A stretch of DNA of 64,000 bases from Streptomyces alboflavus (GTDB lineage Bacteria; Actinomycetota; Actinomycetes; Streptomycetales; Streptomycetaceae). The notes below the pieces were generated by a model. It did no database searches and was not told where the DNA came from. It saw only the letters and a program-made list of their open reading frames with translations. Where the stretch lies: NCBI RefSeq assembly GCF_000716675.1, contig NZ_JNXT01000010.1:62001-126000 (forward strand). The letters are read 5' to 3'. Below, in pieces: positions 33,728 through 43,083 of the stretch; the first letter of the stretch is position 1; each line of letters opens with the position of its first letter. Position numbers and translations under genes: made by a program.

Positions 33728-35203
33728 GTGGCCGTCGTCGAGAAGTGGAAATCGCAGAGCAGCCGACCCGAGCGTCGCGACCGCGAACGACCGGCCCACC
33801 GGCTGCTCGTCGCCGTGTGCGCCCTCTTCGCCCTCGCCTCGCTGGCCCTCGTCCCCCTCGACCTGCGGCTCGGCTGGGACGAACTGGTCTACGCCAGCCG
33901 CTTCGGCCCCTACGCCCCCGACCAGGCACCCGGCGTGCCCTTCAGCGCGCCCCGCACCCGGGGCGTGCCCGTGCTGCTCGCACCCGTCGCCTCCTGGAGC
34001 GACTCGGTCGTGCTGCTGCGGATGTGGCTGACGGCGCTCGCGACCGCCGCGCTGTACCTGGGCTTCAGGCCCTGGCTGCGGTCGATGCCGCGGCTGCCGT
34101 ACGTGGCGGGGATCGCGGCCGCGCTGTACGGCACCCTGTGGACGGCCGTGTTCTACGCCGACGCCGCGATGCCGAACCACTACACGGCCATGGGCACGGC
34201 GGCCGCCGTCGGCCTCTTCCTGCGCCGCCGCCCCGGCCCCCGCGCCTGCGCGGGCATCGCCGCCGGAGTCCTCGTCGCCACCCTGATGCGGCCCAACGAC
34301 GGCGTCTCCGTGGCCGTGCCGCTGCTCGCCGCCGCCGTCCTGGTGCCGCTGTGGCGCTCGCGCGCCCGGGCGCTCGCCGTGCTCGGCGGCCTCGGTGCGG
34401 GTCTGCTGCCGTGGGCGATCGAGGCGTACGTTCGCTTCGGTGGCGTACGCGAACGGCTCAGCGACGCCAGCGAAGTGCAGGGCGGGCTGCGGTTCACGGA
34501 CTCGCTCCTGCACCAGTTCACGGCGATCGACGGGCCCCTGCTGTGCCGTCCGTGCGAGGGCGACGGGGTGCGGGTGCCCGCCCTGACGTGGTGGGTGCTG
34601 CTCGCCGTGCTCGTGCCGCTCGGGCTGTGGTCGGCGCGGCGGTTCCGGCAGACGGCGACGGCGGCGCAGCTGGCCCTGGTCGTGGGGCTGTGCGCCGCGC
34701 TGCCCTACGTCCTCGTGGTGCCCTACACCGCGCCCCGGTTCCTGCTGCCCACCCACGCGCTGCTCGCGGTGCCCGCGGCGCTCGGGGTGCTCGCGGCGGT
34801 GCGGTGGGCCCGCGCCGCGCGGCGGCCCGCGCTGGCCGGGGGCGTGCTCGCGGGGCTGCTCGCCGGGCATCTGGCCATGCAGGGCTCCCTCGTCAGCGCC
34901 AACGCCCGGATCCAGTCCGAGGCGCGGGAGGACTGGGCGCGGGTGGCCGCGGTCGTGCACGAGCGCGGGGTGCGGCCGCCCTGTCTGCTCGGCGGCAACA
35001 CGTCGGTGATCCCGCTGGCGTACGTGGCCGGCTGCGAGCCCGCCCCGCGCGCGCACGAACGAAAGCCCGGGGACCGGCGGCGGCCCGACGTGCTGGTCCT
35101 TCGGCAGCATGCGGCGCCGCCGTGGGCCAGGGATTGGCAGCGGGTCGCGGTGCCGGACACGTACGCGCGCGGCTGGCGCGTTCTCGTACCGCCCGACCTG
35201 TGA
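33728..35203 (+). CDS. Polytopic membrane protein, possible GT39/ArnT-like glycosyltransferase
   Basis: About 491 residues with 10-12 helices. The loop after the first helix has RLGWDELVYASRF, which recalls the acidic DE motif of GT-C mannosyl- and arabinosyltransferases, and the last 90 residues form an extracytoplasmic domain (CLLGGNTSVIPLAYVAGC, with two Cys). GTG 33728 is my choice to avoid a proline-rich extension from 33686, but no ribosome site supports either. It may transfer sugars from lipid donors outside the membrane. The call is tentative. Confidence 0.65.
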   Translation: MAVVEKWKSQSSRPERRDRERPAHRLLVAVCALFALASLALVPLDLRLGWDELVYASRFGPYAPDQAPGVPFSAPRTRGVPVLLAPVASWSDSVVLLRMWLTALATAALYLGFRPWLRSMPRLPYVAGIAAALYGTLWTAVFYADAAMPNHYTAMGTAAAVGLFLRRRPGPRACAGIAAGVLVATLMRPNDGVSVAVPLLAAAVLVPLWRSRARALAVLGGLGAGLLPWAIEAYVRFGGVRERLSDASEVQGGLRFTDSLLHQFTAIDGPLLCRPCEGDGVRVPALTWWVLLAVLVPLGLWSARRFRQTATAAQLALVVGLCAALPYVLVVPYTAPRFLLPTHALLAVPAALGVLAAVRWARAARRPALAGGVLAGLLAGHLAMQGSLVSANARIQSEAREDWARVAAVVHERGVRPPCLLGGNTSVIPLAYVAGCEPAPRAHERKPGDRRRPDVLVLRQHAAPPWARDWQRVAVPDTYARGWRVLVPPDL

Positions 35204-35245
35204 ATTTCCGTCGTACGGGCGGAGTTTGAGGGCCCGGCGCGATGA

Positions 35246-36334
<1,089 letters not shown>

Positions 36335-36398
36335 GCCGCCGACCGGGCCGCCGACCGGGCCTCCGGACGTAGCTCCCCGGACCTAGGTCCCCCTGGAC

Positions 36399-36441
36399 GC
36401 GAATGCTTGCGCGTGCATATAGTGCACGCGCAGGCATTCGC
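36399..36441. promoter_or_regulatory. 43-bp palindrome with -10 box in its centre, upstream of FMN reductase gene
   Basis: Arms GCGAATGCTTGCGCGTGCA (36399-36417) and TGCACGCGCAGGCATTCGC (36423-36441) match at 18 of 19 positions around TATAG. The centre plus one base reads TATAGT (36418-36423), a good -10 box; TGGACG (36394-36399) is an 18-base-spaced -35 candidate. A repressor bound here would cover the promoter of the gene starting at 36480. No regulator gene lies next to it. Confidence 0.7.
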
Positions 36442-36479
36442 TGTGCGCAAGCAGCGCGCACTTCATCCCAGGGAGACCC

Positions 36480-37094
36480 ATGGCCACCCGCAGCTTCCTC
36501 TTCGTCCACGGCAGCGCGCGCCCCGACGGCAACACCGCCATGCTGGCCCGCAAGGCCGCCGAGCAACTGCCCGCCGACGTCGAGCAGCGCTGGATCGACC
36601 TCGCCGACCACCCGCTCCCCGACTTCAAGGACCTGCGGCACGACGACTCCGTCCCGCGCGCCCGCCCCCGCCCGGAGGGCGACACCGAGGCGCTGCTCCT
36701 GGACGCCACCCTCGCCGCCACGGACATCGTGATCGCGTCGCCGCTGTACTGGTACTCGGTGTCGGCCACCACCAAGCGCTACCTGGACTACTGGGACGCC
36801 TGGCTGGAGGTGCCGGAGCTGAGCTTCAAGGACGAGATGGCGGGGCGCACGCTGTGGGGCGTGACGGCGCTCGCGGACCGCAACGAGGCGGCCGCGGACC
36901 CGCTGGTCGGCACCCTGCGCAACACCGCCGCGTTCTTCCCGATGCGCTTCGGCGGCGTCCTGTTCGGCAACGGCACCCGCCCCGGTCACGTCCTGAACGA
37001 CACCGAGGCCCTGGCGCGCGCCAAGACGTTCTTCGCCCAGGAGGACATCCCGCTGGCCACGTTCCCATTCACGTCCTCGGACTACAGCGAGTAG
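36480..37094 (+). CDS. NADPH-dependent FMN reductase / flavodoxin-fold quinone reductase
   Basis: 204 residues. Flavodoxin-like fold with the flavin phosphate loop HGSARPDGNTAMLARK, then ASPLYWYSVSATTKRYLDYWD, typical of the NADPH-dependent FMN reductase / NAD(P)H dehydrogenase family. GGGAGA lies before ATG 36480. It reduces flavins or quinones, often under control of a MarR- or TetR-type repressor; here a large palindrome covers the promoter. Convergent with the ABC permease, 24 bases apart. Confidence 0.9.
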   Translation: MATRSFLFVHGSARPDGNTAMLARKAAEQLPADVEQRWIDLADHPLPDFKDLRHDDSVPRARPRPEGDTEALLLDATLAATDIVIASPLYWYSVSATTKRYLDYWDAWLEVPELSFKDEMAGRTLWGVTALADRNEAAADPLVGTLRNTAAFFPMRFGGVLFGNGTRPGHVLNDTEALARAKTFFAQEDIPLATFPFTSSDYSE

Positions 37095-37118
37095 GCCCTG
37101 GACGGTGAGCGGGCCGAG

Positions 37119-38168
37119 CTAGGAGGCGATGTCCTTCGCCCCGAACCGCGCCCACGCCGCCGAGCCGAACACCCCCGCGTACAGCGCCTGGAGGCCGAGG
37201 TTCTTCACCAGGTCGTCCCAGTAGACGGGGTCGCGCATCAGGTCGGCGAACGACAGCCAGTAGTGCGAGAACAGATACGGGTGGATCGCGTGCAGCTGCG
37301 GGATCTGGTCGACGATCTGGACGGTGATGAGCAGGCCCACGGTCGTCGCCATGGCGGCGATGCCGCTGCTCGTCATCGTCGACACGAACAGGCCGAGCGC
37401 CGAGACCCCGATCAGTGAGGCGGCCACGACCAGCGCGATCAGCAGGGCCCGCAGCAGCCCGTCCGAGAAGCTGATCCGCGTCCCGGAGATCGTCGTGACC
37501 TCCCCCAGCGGGAACAGCAACGCCCCCACCGCCAGCGCGGACGCCGCCACCACCAGCGTCGCGACCAGGCAGAACGTCAGCGCGGCGGCGTACTTGGCGA
37601 GCAGCAGGCGGGTGCGGCCCGCGGGTGCCACCAGGAGGTAGCGCAGCGTCCCCGCGCTCGCCTCGCCCGCGATGGCATCGCCCGCGACGACGCCGATCGC
37701 CATCGGCAGGAAGAACGGCAGGGTCGCCGCCAGCGCCGTGAACACCAGGAACAGACCGTTGTTGGTGACCTGCGCGATGAACGCGGGCCCGCCGCCCCCG
37801 TCGGGACCGCCGCCGCCGACGGAGCCGCCGTCGCTCGTCTCGATCTTCACGGCGATGCCCACGAGCACGGGCACGGCGGCGAGCACCGCGAGCAGCGCGA
37901 GGGTGCGCCAGCGGCGGAAGGTGAGGGACAGCTCGCTGCGGAACAGGCCCAGGGTCCAGGCGAGGCGCACGGGGCGGGGCTCGGTGGGGTGAGCCCTGTC
38001 GGCGTGCGCTGTGGTGGCGTGGGCCTTGGCGGCATGCGGCGTGGTGGCGTGGGCCTTGGCGGCATGCGCCGTGGTGGCGTGCGCCGTGGTGGCGTGCGTC
38101 GTGGCGGGGCTCGTCCCGTCCGCCCCGTCCGTGCCATCCGCCCCGGCCGTCACTTCAGCCCGCGACAT
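37119..38168 (-). CDS. ABC-2 type transporter permease with His/Ala-rich N-terminal repeats
   Basis: 349 residues. Six helices of an ABC-2 exporter permease, with GEASAGTLRYLLVAPAGRTRLLLAKYAAAL between helices. Before the first helix there is an unusual stretch of about 45 residues built from AHATT and AHAAK units, with some eight His. Its DNA is a tandem array (38011-38100). ATG 38168 has GGGAGAGGG upstream and lies 14 bases inside the ATPase gene, so the two are coupled. A downstream role with the LolA-like protein is inferred from order only. Confidence 0.88.
   Translation of the reverse strand: MSRAEVTAGADGTDGADGTSPATTHATTAHATTAHAAKAHATTPHAAKAHATTAHADRAHPTEPRPVRLAWTLGLFRSELSLTFRRWRTLALLAVLAAVPVLVGIAVKIETSDGGSVGGGGPDGGGGPAFIAQVTNNGLFLVFTALAATLPFFLPMAIGVVAGDAIAGEASAGTLRYLLVAPAGRTRLLLAKYAAALTFCLVATLVVAASALAVGALLFPLGEVTTISGTRISFSDGLLRALLIALVVAASLIGVSALGLFVSTMTSSGIAAMATTVGLLITVQIVDQIPQLHAIHPYLFSHYWLSFADLMRDPVYWDDLVKNLGLQALYAGVFGSAAWARFGAKDIAS
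38011..38100. repeat. 30-bp and 15-bp tandem repeats inside the ABC permease gene
   Basis: Two 30-base units starting gtggtggcgtgggccttggc (38011-38040 and 38041-38070) match at 29 positions; two 15-base units gtggtggcgtgcg.c (38071-38100) follow. They encode the His/Ala repeats in frame. Copy number is likely to vary between strains. Confidence 0.85.
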
Positions 38169-39108
38169 CAAATCCCTCTCCCGTCAGCGCGACGAACGCG
38201 TCCTCCAAGGAGGCCCGTTCGACGCCGAATCCACGGACGCGGACGCCCGCCTCGACCAGTGCGGCGTTCACGTCGGCGAGGTCCGTGCCGGGCGGCTCGC
38301 CCGTGACGCGGTCCTCGGTGACGACCAGGTCGGCCACGCCCAGCTCCTTCAGGACGCGGGCCGCGTCGCCGGTGTCCGGCGTCGTCACCGAGAGCCGTCC
38401 GCGCGCGCCGGCCGCGAGTTCGGCGACCGGGCCCTGCGTGATCAGACGGCCCTGCGCCATCACCGCCGCGTGCGTGCAGACCTGCTCGATCTCGTCCAGG
38501 AGGTGCGAGGAGAGGAAGACGGTGGTCCCGTCGGACGCCAGCTCCCGCACCAGGGAGCGGATCTCGCGCATGCCCTGCGGGTCGAGCCCGTTCGTCGGCT
38601 CGTCGAGGACAAGCAGTTCGCGCGGCTGCAGCAGGGCGGCGGCCAGGCCGAGGCGCTGCTTCATGCCGAGCGAGTACGCCTTGGCCTTCTTGCCCGCGGC
38701 CGCCGTCAGGCCGACCCGGTCCAGGGCCGCGTCGGCGCGCGCCCCGCGGGTGCGGGGGTCGGCGGTCGGGTCGGCGGAGTCGTACCGCAGGAGGTTGTCG
38801 CGGCCGGAGAGGAAGCCGTAGAGCGCGGGGCCCTCGATGAGCGCGCCCACGTGCGGCAGGACCCTGCGGGTCTCGAACGGCATGGGGCGGCCGAGGACCT
38901 TGGCGCGGCCGGAAGTCGGCTCGATCAGGCCCATCAGCATGCGGATCGTCGTGGTCTTGCCGGAGCCGTTGGGGCCGAGGAACCCGAAGACGCTGCCGCC
39001 CGGGACGCTGAGGTCGAGGCCGTCCACGGCGAGGTGCTTGCCGTACCGCTTGGTCAGCCCGGACGTCTCGATCACGCTGCCCCTGGTCCCGCCCGTGGTG
39101 CTCGGCAC
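38155..39108 (-). CDS. ABC transporter ATPase
   Basis: 317 residues. Walker A GPNGSGKTT, signature SLGMKQRLGLAAALL, Walker B LLVLDEPTNGLDPQG and H-loop SSHLLDE are intact. It belongs to the DrrA/NatA-type exporters. GTG 39108 follows GGGAGGAAG; GTG 39075 (just before IETSGLTKRYG) also has a usable site and would shorten the leader. It energises the permease that overlaps its 3' end. Upstream lies a strong hairpin that separates it from the LolA-like gene, so it needs its own promoter or readthrough. Confidence 0.92.
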   Translation of the reverse strand: MPSTTGGTRGSVIETSGLTKRYGKHLAVDGLDLSVPGGSVFGFLGPNGSGKTTTIRMLMGLIEPTSGRAKVLGRPMPFETRRVLPHVGALIEGPALYGFLSGRDNLLRYDSADPTADPRTRGARADAALDRVGLTAAAGKKAKAYSLGMKQRLGLAAALLQPRELLVLDEPTNGLDPQGMREIRSLVRELASDGTTVFLSSHLLDEIEQVCTHAAVMAQGRLITQGPVAELAAGARGRLSVTTPDTGDAARVLKELGVADLVVTEDRVTGEPPGTDLADVNAALVEAGVRVRGFGVERASLEDAFVALTGEGFDVAG

Positions 39109-39142
39109 CGGCTTCCTCCCGTTGAACGTCTGGCTGAACGAT

Positions 39143-39190
39143 GGGCGGCGGTTGGGAGGTACCGGTTCCGGTACCTCCCAACCGCCGCCC
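39143..39190. terminator. Perfect 23+23 bp hairpin downstream of the LolA-like gene
   Basis: The left arm 39143-39165 (starting gggcggcggttggg, ending ggtaccgg) pairs without mismatch with 39168-39190 across TT. It lies 48 bases beyond the LolA-like stop and 35 bases before the ATPase start. It has no U-tract. A terminator is the natural reading; such a long perfect repeat could also be a protein site. Confidence 0.8.
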
Positions 39191-39237
39191 GCTCTCACGT
39201 GCTCACGGCGCCCGGCCCCGCTGGGCCGCACACGGCT

Positions 39238-40491
39238 CTACTGGGCCGCGTTCGCCGCCTTGACCAGCGCGTCCTTCGTGACCGCGCCGACGTACACCTT
39301 GCCGTCGTCGGTGACCAGGGCGTTGATCAGGCGGGTCTTGAAGACCGTGCCCGAGCCGAAGTCGCCGTTCACCTTGTCGCCGAGGGAGTCGAGGAACTTC
39401 GCCGCCTCCTGCGGCACCTCGTCGGAACCGGCGGCCGACGTCGGCAGGCCCTGGCCGCCCGGCAGCTTCAGCTCGGCGATGGACGTCCAGCCCTCGCCGA
39501 TGACGTTCAGGCCCTCGGGGCCCTCGCCCTCGAAGTCCCCGCCGCGGTGGCCGGGCTTCTTGGACCCGTCGCCCTCCTCGGTGACCTTCGTGCCCTTCGG
39601 CGGCTTGAAGTCGAAGGTGGACGCCGACGGCTTGCCGAAGTCGACCTTCGTGAAGCCCGCGTCGACGACGGCGGAGCCGCCGCCGGCCGGGGACAGCGTG
39701 AACTTCAGCGGCGTACCGGTCTTCTCGTCCACCGCGACGGTGATCTGGCCGACCGTCGAACCGGAGTCCTTCGGCTTCAGCACCAGGCGGTAGGCGTCCC
39801 GGCCCGCGACCTGCGCGCTGCCGTCGACCTTCACGGACGTCGAGGACTTCTCGGCCGCCTTCAGGGCCTGCTCGGCGAACTCCTTGGGCGTGGCGGGAAG
39901 TTCCTTCGGCAGGTCCTTGCCGCCCTTGTCGCCCTTCTTGTCGGCGTGGCCGCCGCCGTCCTTGGAGTGATACGCCTCGTTCGACGCGCTGTCGTACGCC
40001 CAGACGTCGTCGCCGTTGTGGATCAGGCTGTACTCGGCGGCGTCGTCGAGCACCGACAGCTTCTGCTTGTCGGGGCCGTCGGCCGCGATCCGCAGGGTGT
40101 GCGTGCCGGAGGCCAGCTCCATCAGCTTGGCGCTCGGGTCGGCCGCTCCCTTGCCGCCCTTGCCGCCCTCGTCGTCCCCGCCGCCCCCGGCGCCCGGCGC
40201 AAAACCGCCGGTCATGCCGGAGCCGAACGACGGCAGGCCCAGGTCGGTGCTGATCTTCACGGTGCCGGAGAGCTGCTCGGTGTCCGACGCGGCGATCTTC
40301 TCGATGAGTTCCTGTGCGGTGATCTCCGGCAGATCCGGGTCACCCGAGGTGGCGAGTGCCGGGACGAGCCCGATGGTCGCCGCGGCCACCCCCGCCACCG
40401 CGAGCGGGACGACATAGCGCACGGCCTTGCGGCGGCCCGCGCTGAGCTCGTCTGCCTCGGTGGTGTCCTGCTCCGGTTCGTACGGTGCCAT
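39238..40491 (-). CDS. LolA/RseB-like secreted protein
   Basis: 417 residues. One N-terminal membrane anchor (about 25-47) then an extracytoplasmic domain: ELIEKIAASDTEQLSGTVKI, later KVDGSAQVAGRDAYRLVLKP and TVAVDEKTGTPLKFTLSP, matching the LolA/MucB-like fold (DUF2092 relatives) as I know it. Two Gly/Lys-rich inserts (DDEGGKGGKG; GGHADKKGDKGGKD) break the fold. Streptomyces has no outer membrane, so the role is not that of proteobacterial LolA; lipoprotein or signal handling in the envelope is possible. GGAGGTAAGG precedes ATG 40491. An ABC exporter follows on the same strand. Confidence 0.8.
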   Translation of the reverse strand: MAPYEPEQDTTEADELSAGRRKAVRYVVPLAVAGVAAATIGLVPALATSGDPDLPEITAQELIEKIAASDTEQLSGTVKISTDLGLPSFGSGMTGGFAPGAGGGGDDEGGKGGKGAADPSAKLMELASGTHTLRIAADGPDKQKLSVLDDAAEYSLIHNGDDVWAYDSASNEAYHSKDGGGHADKKGDKGGKDLPKELPATPKEFAEQALKAAEKSSTSVKVDGSAQVAGRDAYRLVLKPKDSGSTVGQITVAVDEKTGTPLKFTLSPAGGGSAVVDAGFTKVDFGKPSASTFDFKPPKGTKVTEEGDGSKKPGHRGGDFEGEGPEGLNVIGEGWTSIAELKLPGGQGLPTSAAGSDEVPQEAAKFLDSLGDKVNGDFGSGTVFKTRLINALVTDDGKVYVGAVTKDALVKAANAAQ

Positions 40492-40685
40492 TGTGTGCCT
40501 TACCTCCGTCGTCGGCGGCGGCGATTCGTTCCTCGCGTGCACTCGTCCACCCCGCGCCGCCATTCTCACCCGAATTGGTCAGGATGTGGTTGTCGGTACC
40601 TGTCTTCGTCTGTCTCCATCCGACCAAATCGGCCACGCGGAAGCGTCAGACCCCGGGAGCAAGTCCGCGTACTGCTCTGGGATGA

Positions 40686-40732
40686 CAAAAAGGGGCGGCA
40701 CCTCCCCCGTCCCGTAAGGGGAGGCGCCGCCC
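40686..40732 (-). terminator. Intrinsic terminator of the CHRD gene
   Basis: GGGCGGCACCTCCCC (40693-40707) pairs with GGGGAGGCGCCGCCC (40718-40732) at 14 of 15 positions. Read on the minus strand the hairpin is followed by TTTTTGT (complement of 40686-40692), a rare clear U-tract for Streptomyces. It ends the transcript coming from 40888-41916. Confidence 0.85.
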
Positions 40733-40810
40733 GGGAGGGTGACGGTCGGTGCGTCACGGGGGAGTTCCGCACGTACGTCACATGGTCTGAGCGTCGCGTT
40801 CTGGCGCTGC

Positions 40811-40906
40811 GACGACCGGCGAAGCGGTCAGCGCTGCACGAAGACGACCGGCGAAGCGGTCAGTCAGCGCTGCACGAAAACGGTCAGTCAGCGCTGTACG
40901 AAGACG
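40811..40906. repeat. Tandem copies of the CHRD gene's 3' end
   Basis: gacgaccggcgaagcggtca then gcgctgcacgaa (40811-40842) is repeated at 40843-40880 with a four-base insertion, and a third copy cggtcagtcagcgctgtacg (40881 onward) includes the true stop codon and last codons of the gene. On the minus strand each unit encodes a potential VFVQR-stop-like ending. Confidence 0.75.
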
Positions 40907-41916
40907 TAGTCCGCGCCGTACGGAACGGCCACGATCTTGCCCTTGGCGCAGCCGCCGGACGGCTGGACGCCGCCGACGGTGTTCAGGCGCAGGATCTCGG
41001 TCGTGCCCGCGAGCAGCCCGCGCTTCTTGCCGACCTGCTTGGCCTTCAGGTCGAGTTCGGCGATGTTCTTCGCGCCGTTGGGCGTCTTGGAGATGAGCTT
41101 GCCGGTGACGCCGCTGCGGTCGGGCGCGACCCAGCGCGGGGTGCCGGAGTTCGGCGCGACGAAGTCGTGGGCGATGTGGCCGCCGAGGGTCGCGCGGACG
41201 TCGCGCTGCTGGAAGGTGAAGCCGCCCGAGCCGTCCTCGGCCTTCTTGCATTGGTAGATCTGCTTGCCCTTGAGCACGGAGGCCTGGAAGCTGCGGGCGG
41301 CCGCGTCCAGGGAGACGTTCGCGGTGACCTTGTGGAGCTGGCCGCGGACGGCTCCGCCGGGGAACTCGGCGGTGTGCAGGTTGGCGTAGAAGCCGTTCGG
41401 GTTCGCCTTGAGCTGCCCCAGCAGCGCGGCGTCCGCGACCTTGACCGTGCCGGTCACGCGCTGGTGCTCGGCCTTGGCGAGCAGCTTGGTGAAGTCGACC
41501 TTGATGCCGCCGTTGGTGCCCTTGACGCCCTGGTGGATGTGGAGCGCGGACGGCTTGGCGGTGCCGCGCCACTTGACGGTGACGCTGACCTTGTCGCCCT
41601 TGACCTTCACGAACTGCAGGGCCGCGCCGTCCTTGTCCCCGACGGCGGGACCGCCCTGCACGGGCACCTCGTTGGCCCCGTTCATGCTGGCCACGAAGAG
41701 GGAGCCGCCGCGGCTCGCGGTGCTGCTCCGCACCTCGACGGCGTCCCCGCCGTGGGCCCCGCCGTGCGCGGCGCTCTTGGAGCCCTTCGCCTCGCTCCCG
41801 CTGTCCGCCGTCGCGGGCAGGGCGGCGGCGGCAACCCCGGCGGCCGCGGCGACCGCGACACCGGTGACGATCAGGGTGCGGCGACGGTTCTTCGCAGAAG
41901 TACTGATGGCGCCCAT
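40888..41916 (-). CDS. Secreted CHRD and DUF3455 domain protein
   Basis: 342 residues. A signal peptide (NRRRTLIVTGVAVAAAAGVAAAALPATADS) is followed by a CHRD domain (about 75-205; NGANEVPVQGGPAVGDKDGAA, ALHIHQGVKG, FYANLHTAEFPGGAVRGQL) and a DUF3455 domain (about 220-342; IYQCKKAEDGSGGFTF, HIAHDFVAPNSGTPRWVAPD, SGGCAKGKIVAVPYGADYVF). The two Cys in DUF3455 may form a disulfide. Function is not known. GGGGAGA precedes ATG 41916. Transcript ends at the hairpin with U-tract at 40686-40732. Confidence 0.85.
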   Translation of the reverse strand: MGAISTSAKNRRRTLIVTGVAVAAAAGVAAAALPATADSGSEAKGSKSAAHGGAHGGDAVEVRSSTASRGGSLFVASMNGANEVPVQGGPAVGDKDGAALQFVKVKGDKVSVTVKWRGTAKPSALHIHQGVKGTNGGIKVDFTKLLAKAEHQRVTGTVKVADAALLGQLKANPNGFYANLHTAEFPGGAVRGQLHKVTANVSLDAAARSFQASVLKGKQIYQCKKAEDGSGGFTFQQRDVRATLGGHIAHDFVAPNSGTPRWVAPDRSGVTGKLISKTPNGAKNIAELDLKAKQVGKKRGLLAGTTEILRLNTVGGVQPSGGCAKGKIVAVPYGADYVFVQR

Positions 41917-42072
41917 GACGTGAAATCTCCCCGTTCCTCAGCCGACGCCCCCTGCGTCAGCTTCTGGGCATGAGTACGGAACGGATCTGAGCCTGGACTC
42001 AATCCAAGCTGAGGAATTTCACGTGACCTGCGTCACACGTCGAGTCGGCATGGCGGGACGCGGCCCCGAGCC

Positions 42073-43083
42073 TCACCCCGCGCGGTGGACCACCAGGTCA
42101 CAGAGCTCGACCAGCGACGCCTTGGCGTCACACTCGGGCAGCGGGGCCAGCGCGGCCCGCGCCTCCTCGGCGTACCGCACCGTGTCCCGCCGAGCCAGCT
42201 CAAGAGCCGGATGCACCCGCAGCCGCGCCAGCGCCTCGGCGTGCCGCGCGTCGTCCGTGAGGTCGGAGTCGAGCAGCTCGCACAGCGCGACGTCCTCCGC
42301 GAGCCCGAGCCGCGCGACCCGCTCCCGCAGCCGCAGCACCGGCAGCGTGGGAATCCCTTCCCGCAGGTCGGTGCCGGGCGTCTTCCCGGACTCGGTGGAC
42401 TCGGACGCGATGTCGAGGACGTCGTCGGCGAGCTGGAAGGCGACCCCGAGCCGCTCCCCGTACTGCGTGAGCACGTCCACGACCGCCTCGTCGGCCCCCG
42501 ACATCATCGCGCCGAACCGGCAGGCGACCGCGACCAGCGAACCGGTCTTGCCCGCGAGCACTTCGAGGTAGTGGTCGACGGGGTCACGCCCGTCGGAGGG
42601 TCCCGCCGTCTCCAGGATCTGCCCGGTGACGAGCCGCTCGAACGCCTCGGCCTGGACCCGGACGGCCTCCGGGCCGAGGTCGGCCAGCGTGTGGGACGCG
42701 CGCGCGAACAGGAAGTCGCCGGTGAGGACCGCGACGGAGTTGCCCCAGCGCTGGTTGGCGCTGGCCACCCCGCGGCGGACATCGGCCTCGTCCATCACGT
42801 CGTCGTGGTACAGCGTCGCGAGGTGCGTCAGCTCCACGACCACGGCGGACGGCACCACACCGGGGGCGTACGGGTCGCCGAACTGGGCCGTGAGCATCAC
42901 CAGGAGTGGCCGAAAACGTTTGCCGCCCGCGCGCACGAGGTGCTGTGCGGCCTCGGTGATGAAGGGGACCTCGCTCTTGGTGGCCTCGAGCAGGCCTTCC
43001 TCGACAGCCGCCAACCCGGCCTGGACATCGGCTTCGAGAGCCTGGTCCCGCACGCTCAGCCCGAAGGGCCCGACGACGGTCAC
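42073..43083 (-). CDS. Long-chain polyprenyl diphosphate synthase
   Basis: 336 residues. Condenses isopentenyl diphosphate onto allylic primers. Both Asp-rich motifs are visible: FARM as YHDDVMDEADVRR (about 92-104) and SARM as QLADDVLDIASE (about 222-233), with GGKRFRPLLVML before them. Short aromatic-free residues precede the first motif (ELTHLATL), consistent with a long-chain product. In Streptomyces the quinone of complex I is menaquinone-9, so side-chain synthesis for it is the likely role. GTG 43083 has AGGAG nine bases upstream. Confidence 0.9.
   Translation of the reverse strand: MTVVGPFGLSVRDQALEADVQAGLAAVEEGLLEATKSEVPFITEAAQHLVRAGGKRFRPLLVMLTAQFGDPYAPGVVPSAVVVELTHLATLYHDDVMDEADVRRGVASANQRWGNSVAVLTGDFLFARASHTLADLGPEAVRVQAEAFERLVTGQILETAGPSDGRDPVDHYLEVLAGKTGSLVAVACRFGAMMSGADEAVVDVLTQYGERLGVAFQLADDVLDIASESTESGKTPGTDLREGIPTLPVLRLRERVARLGLAEDVALCELLDSDLTDDARHAEALARLRVHPALELARRDTVRYAEEARAALAPLPECDAKASLVELCDLVVHRAG

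Noticed and set aside
38011..41973. A 1320-codon open frame on the plus strand
   Set aside because: It runs antisense to the ABC, LolA-like and CHRD genes, which have clear motifs and ribosome sites. It is a by-product of G+C-rich codons and has no family resemblance.
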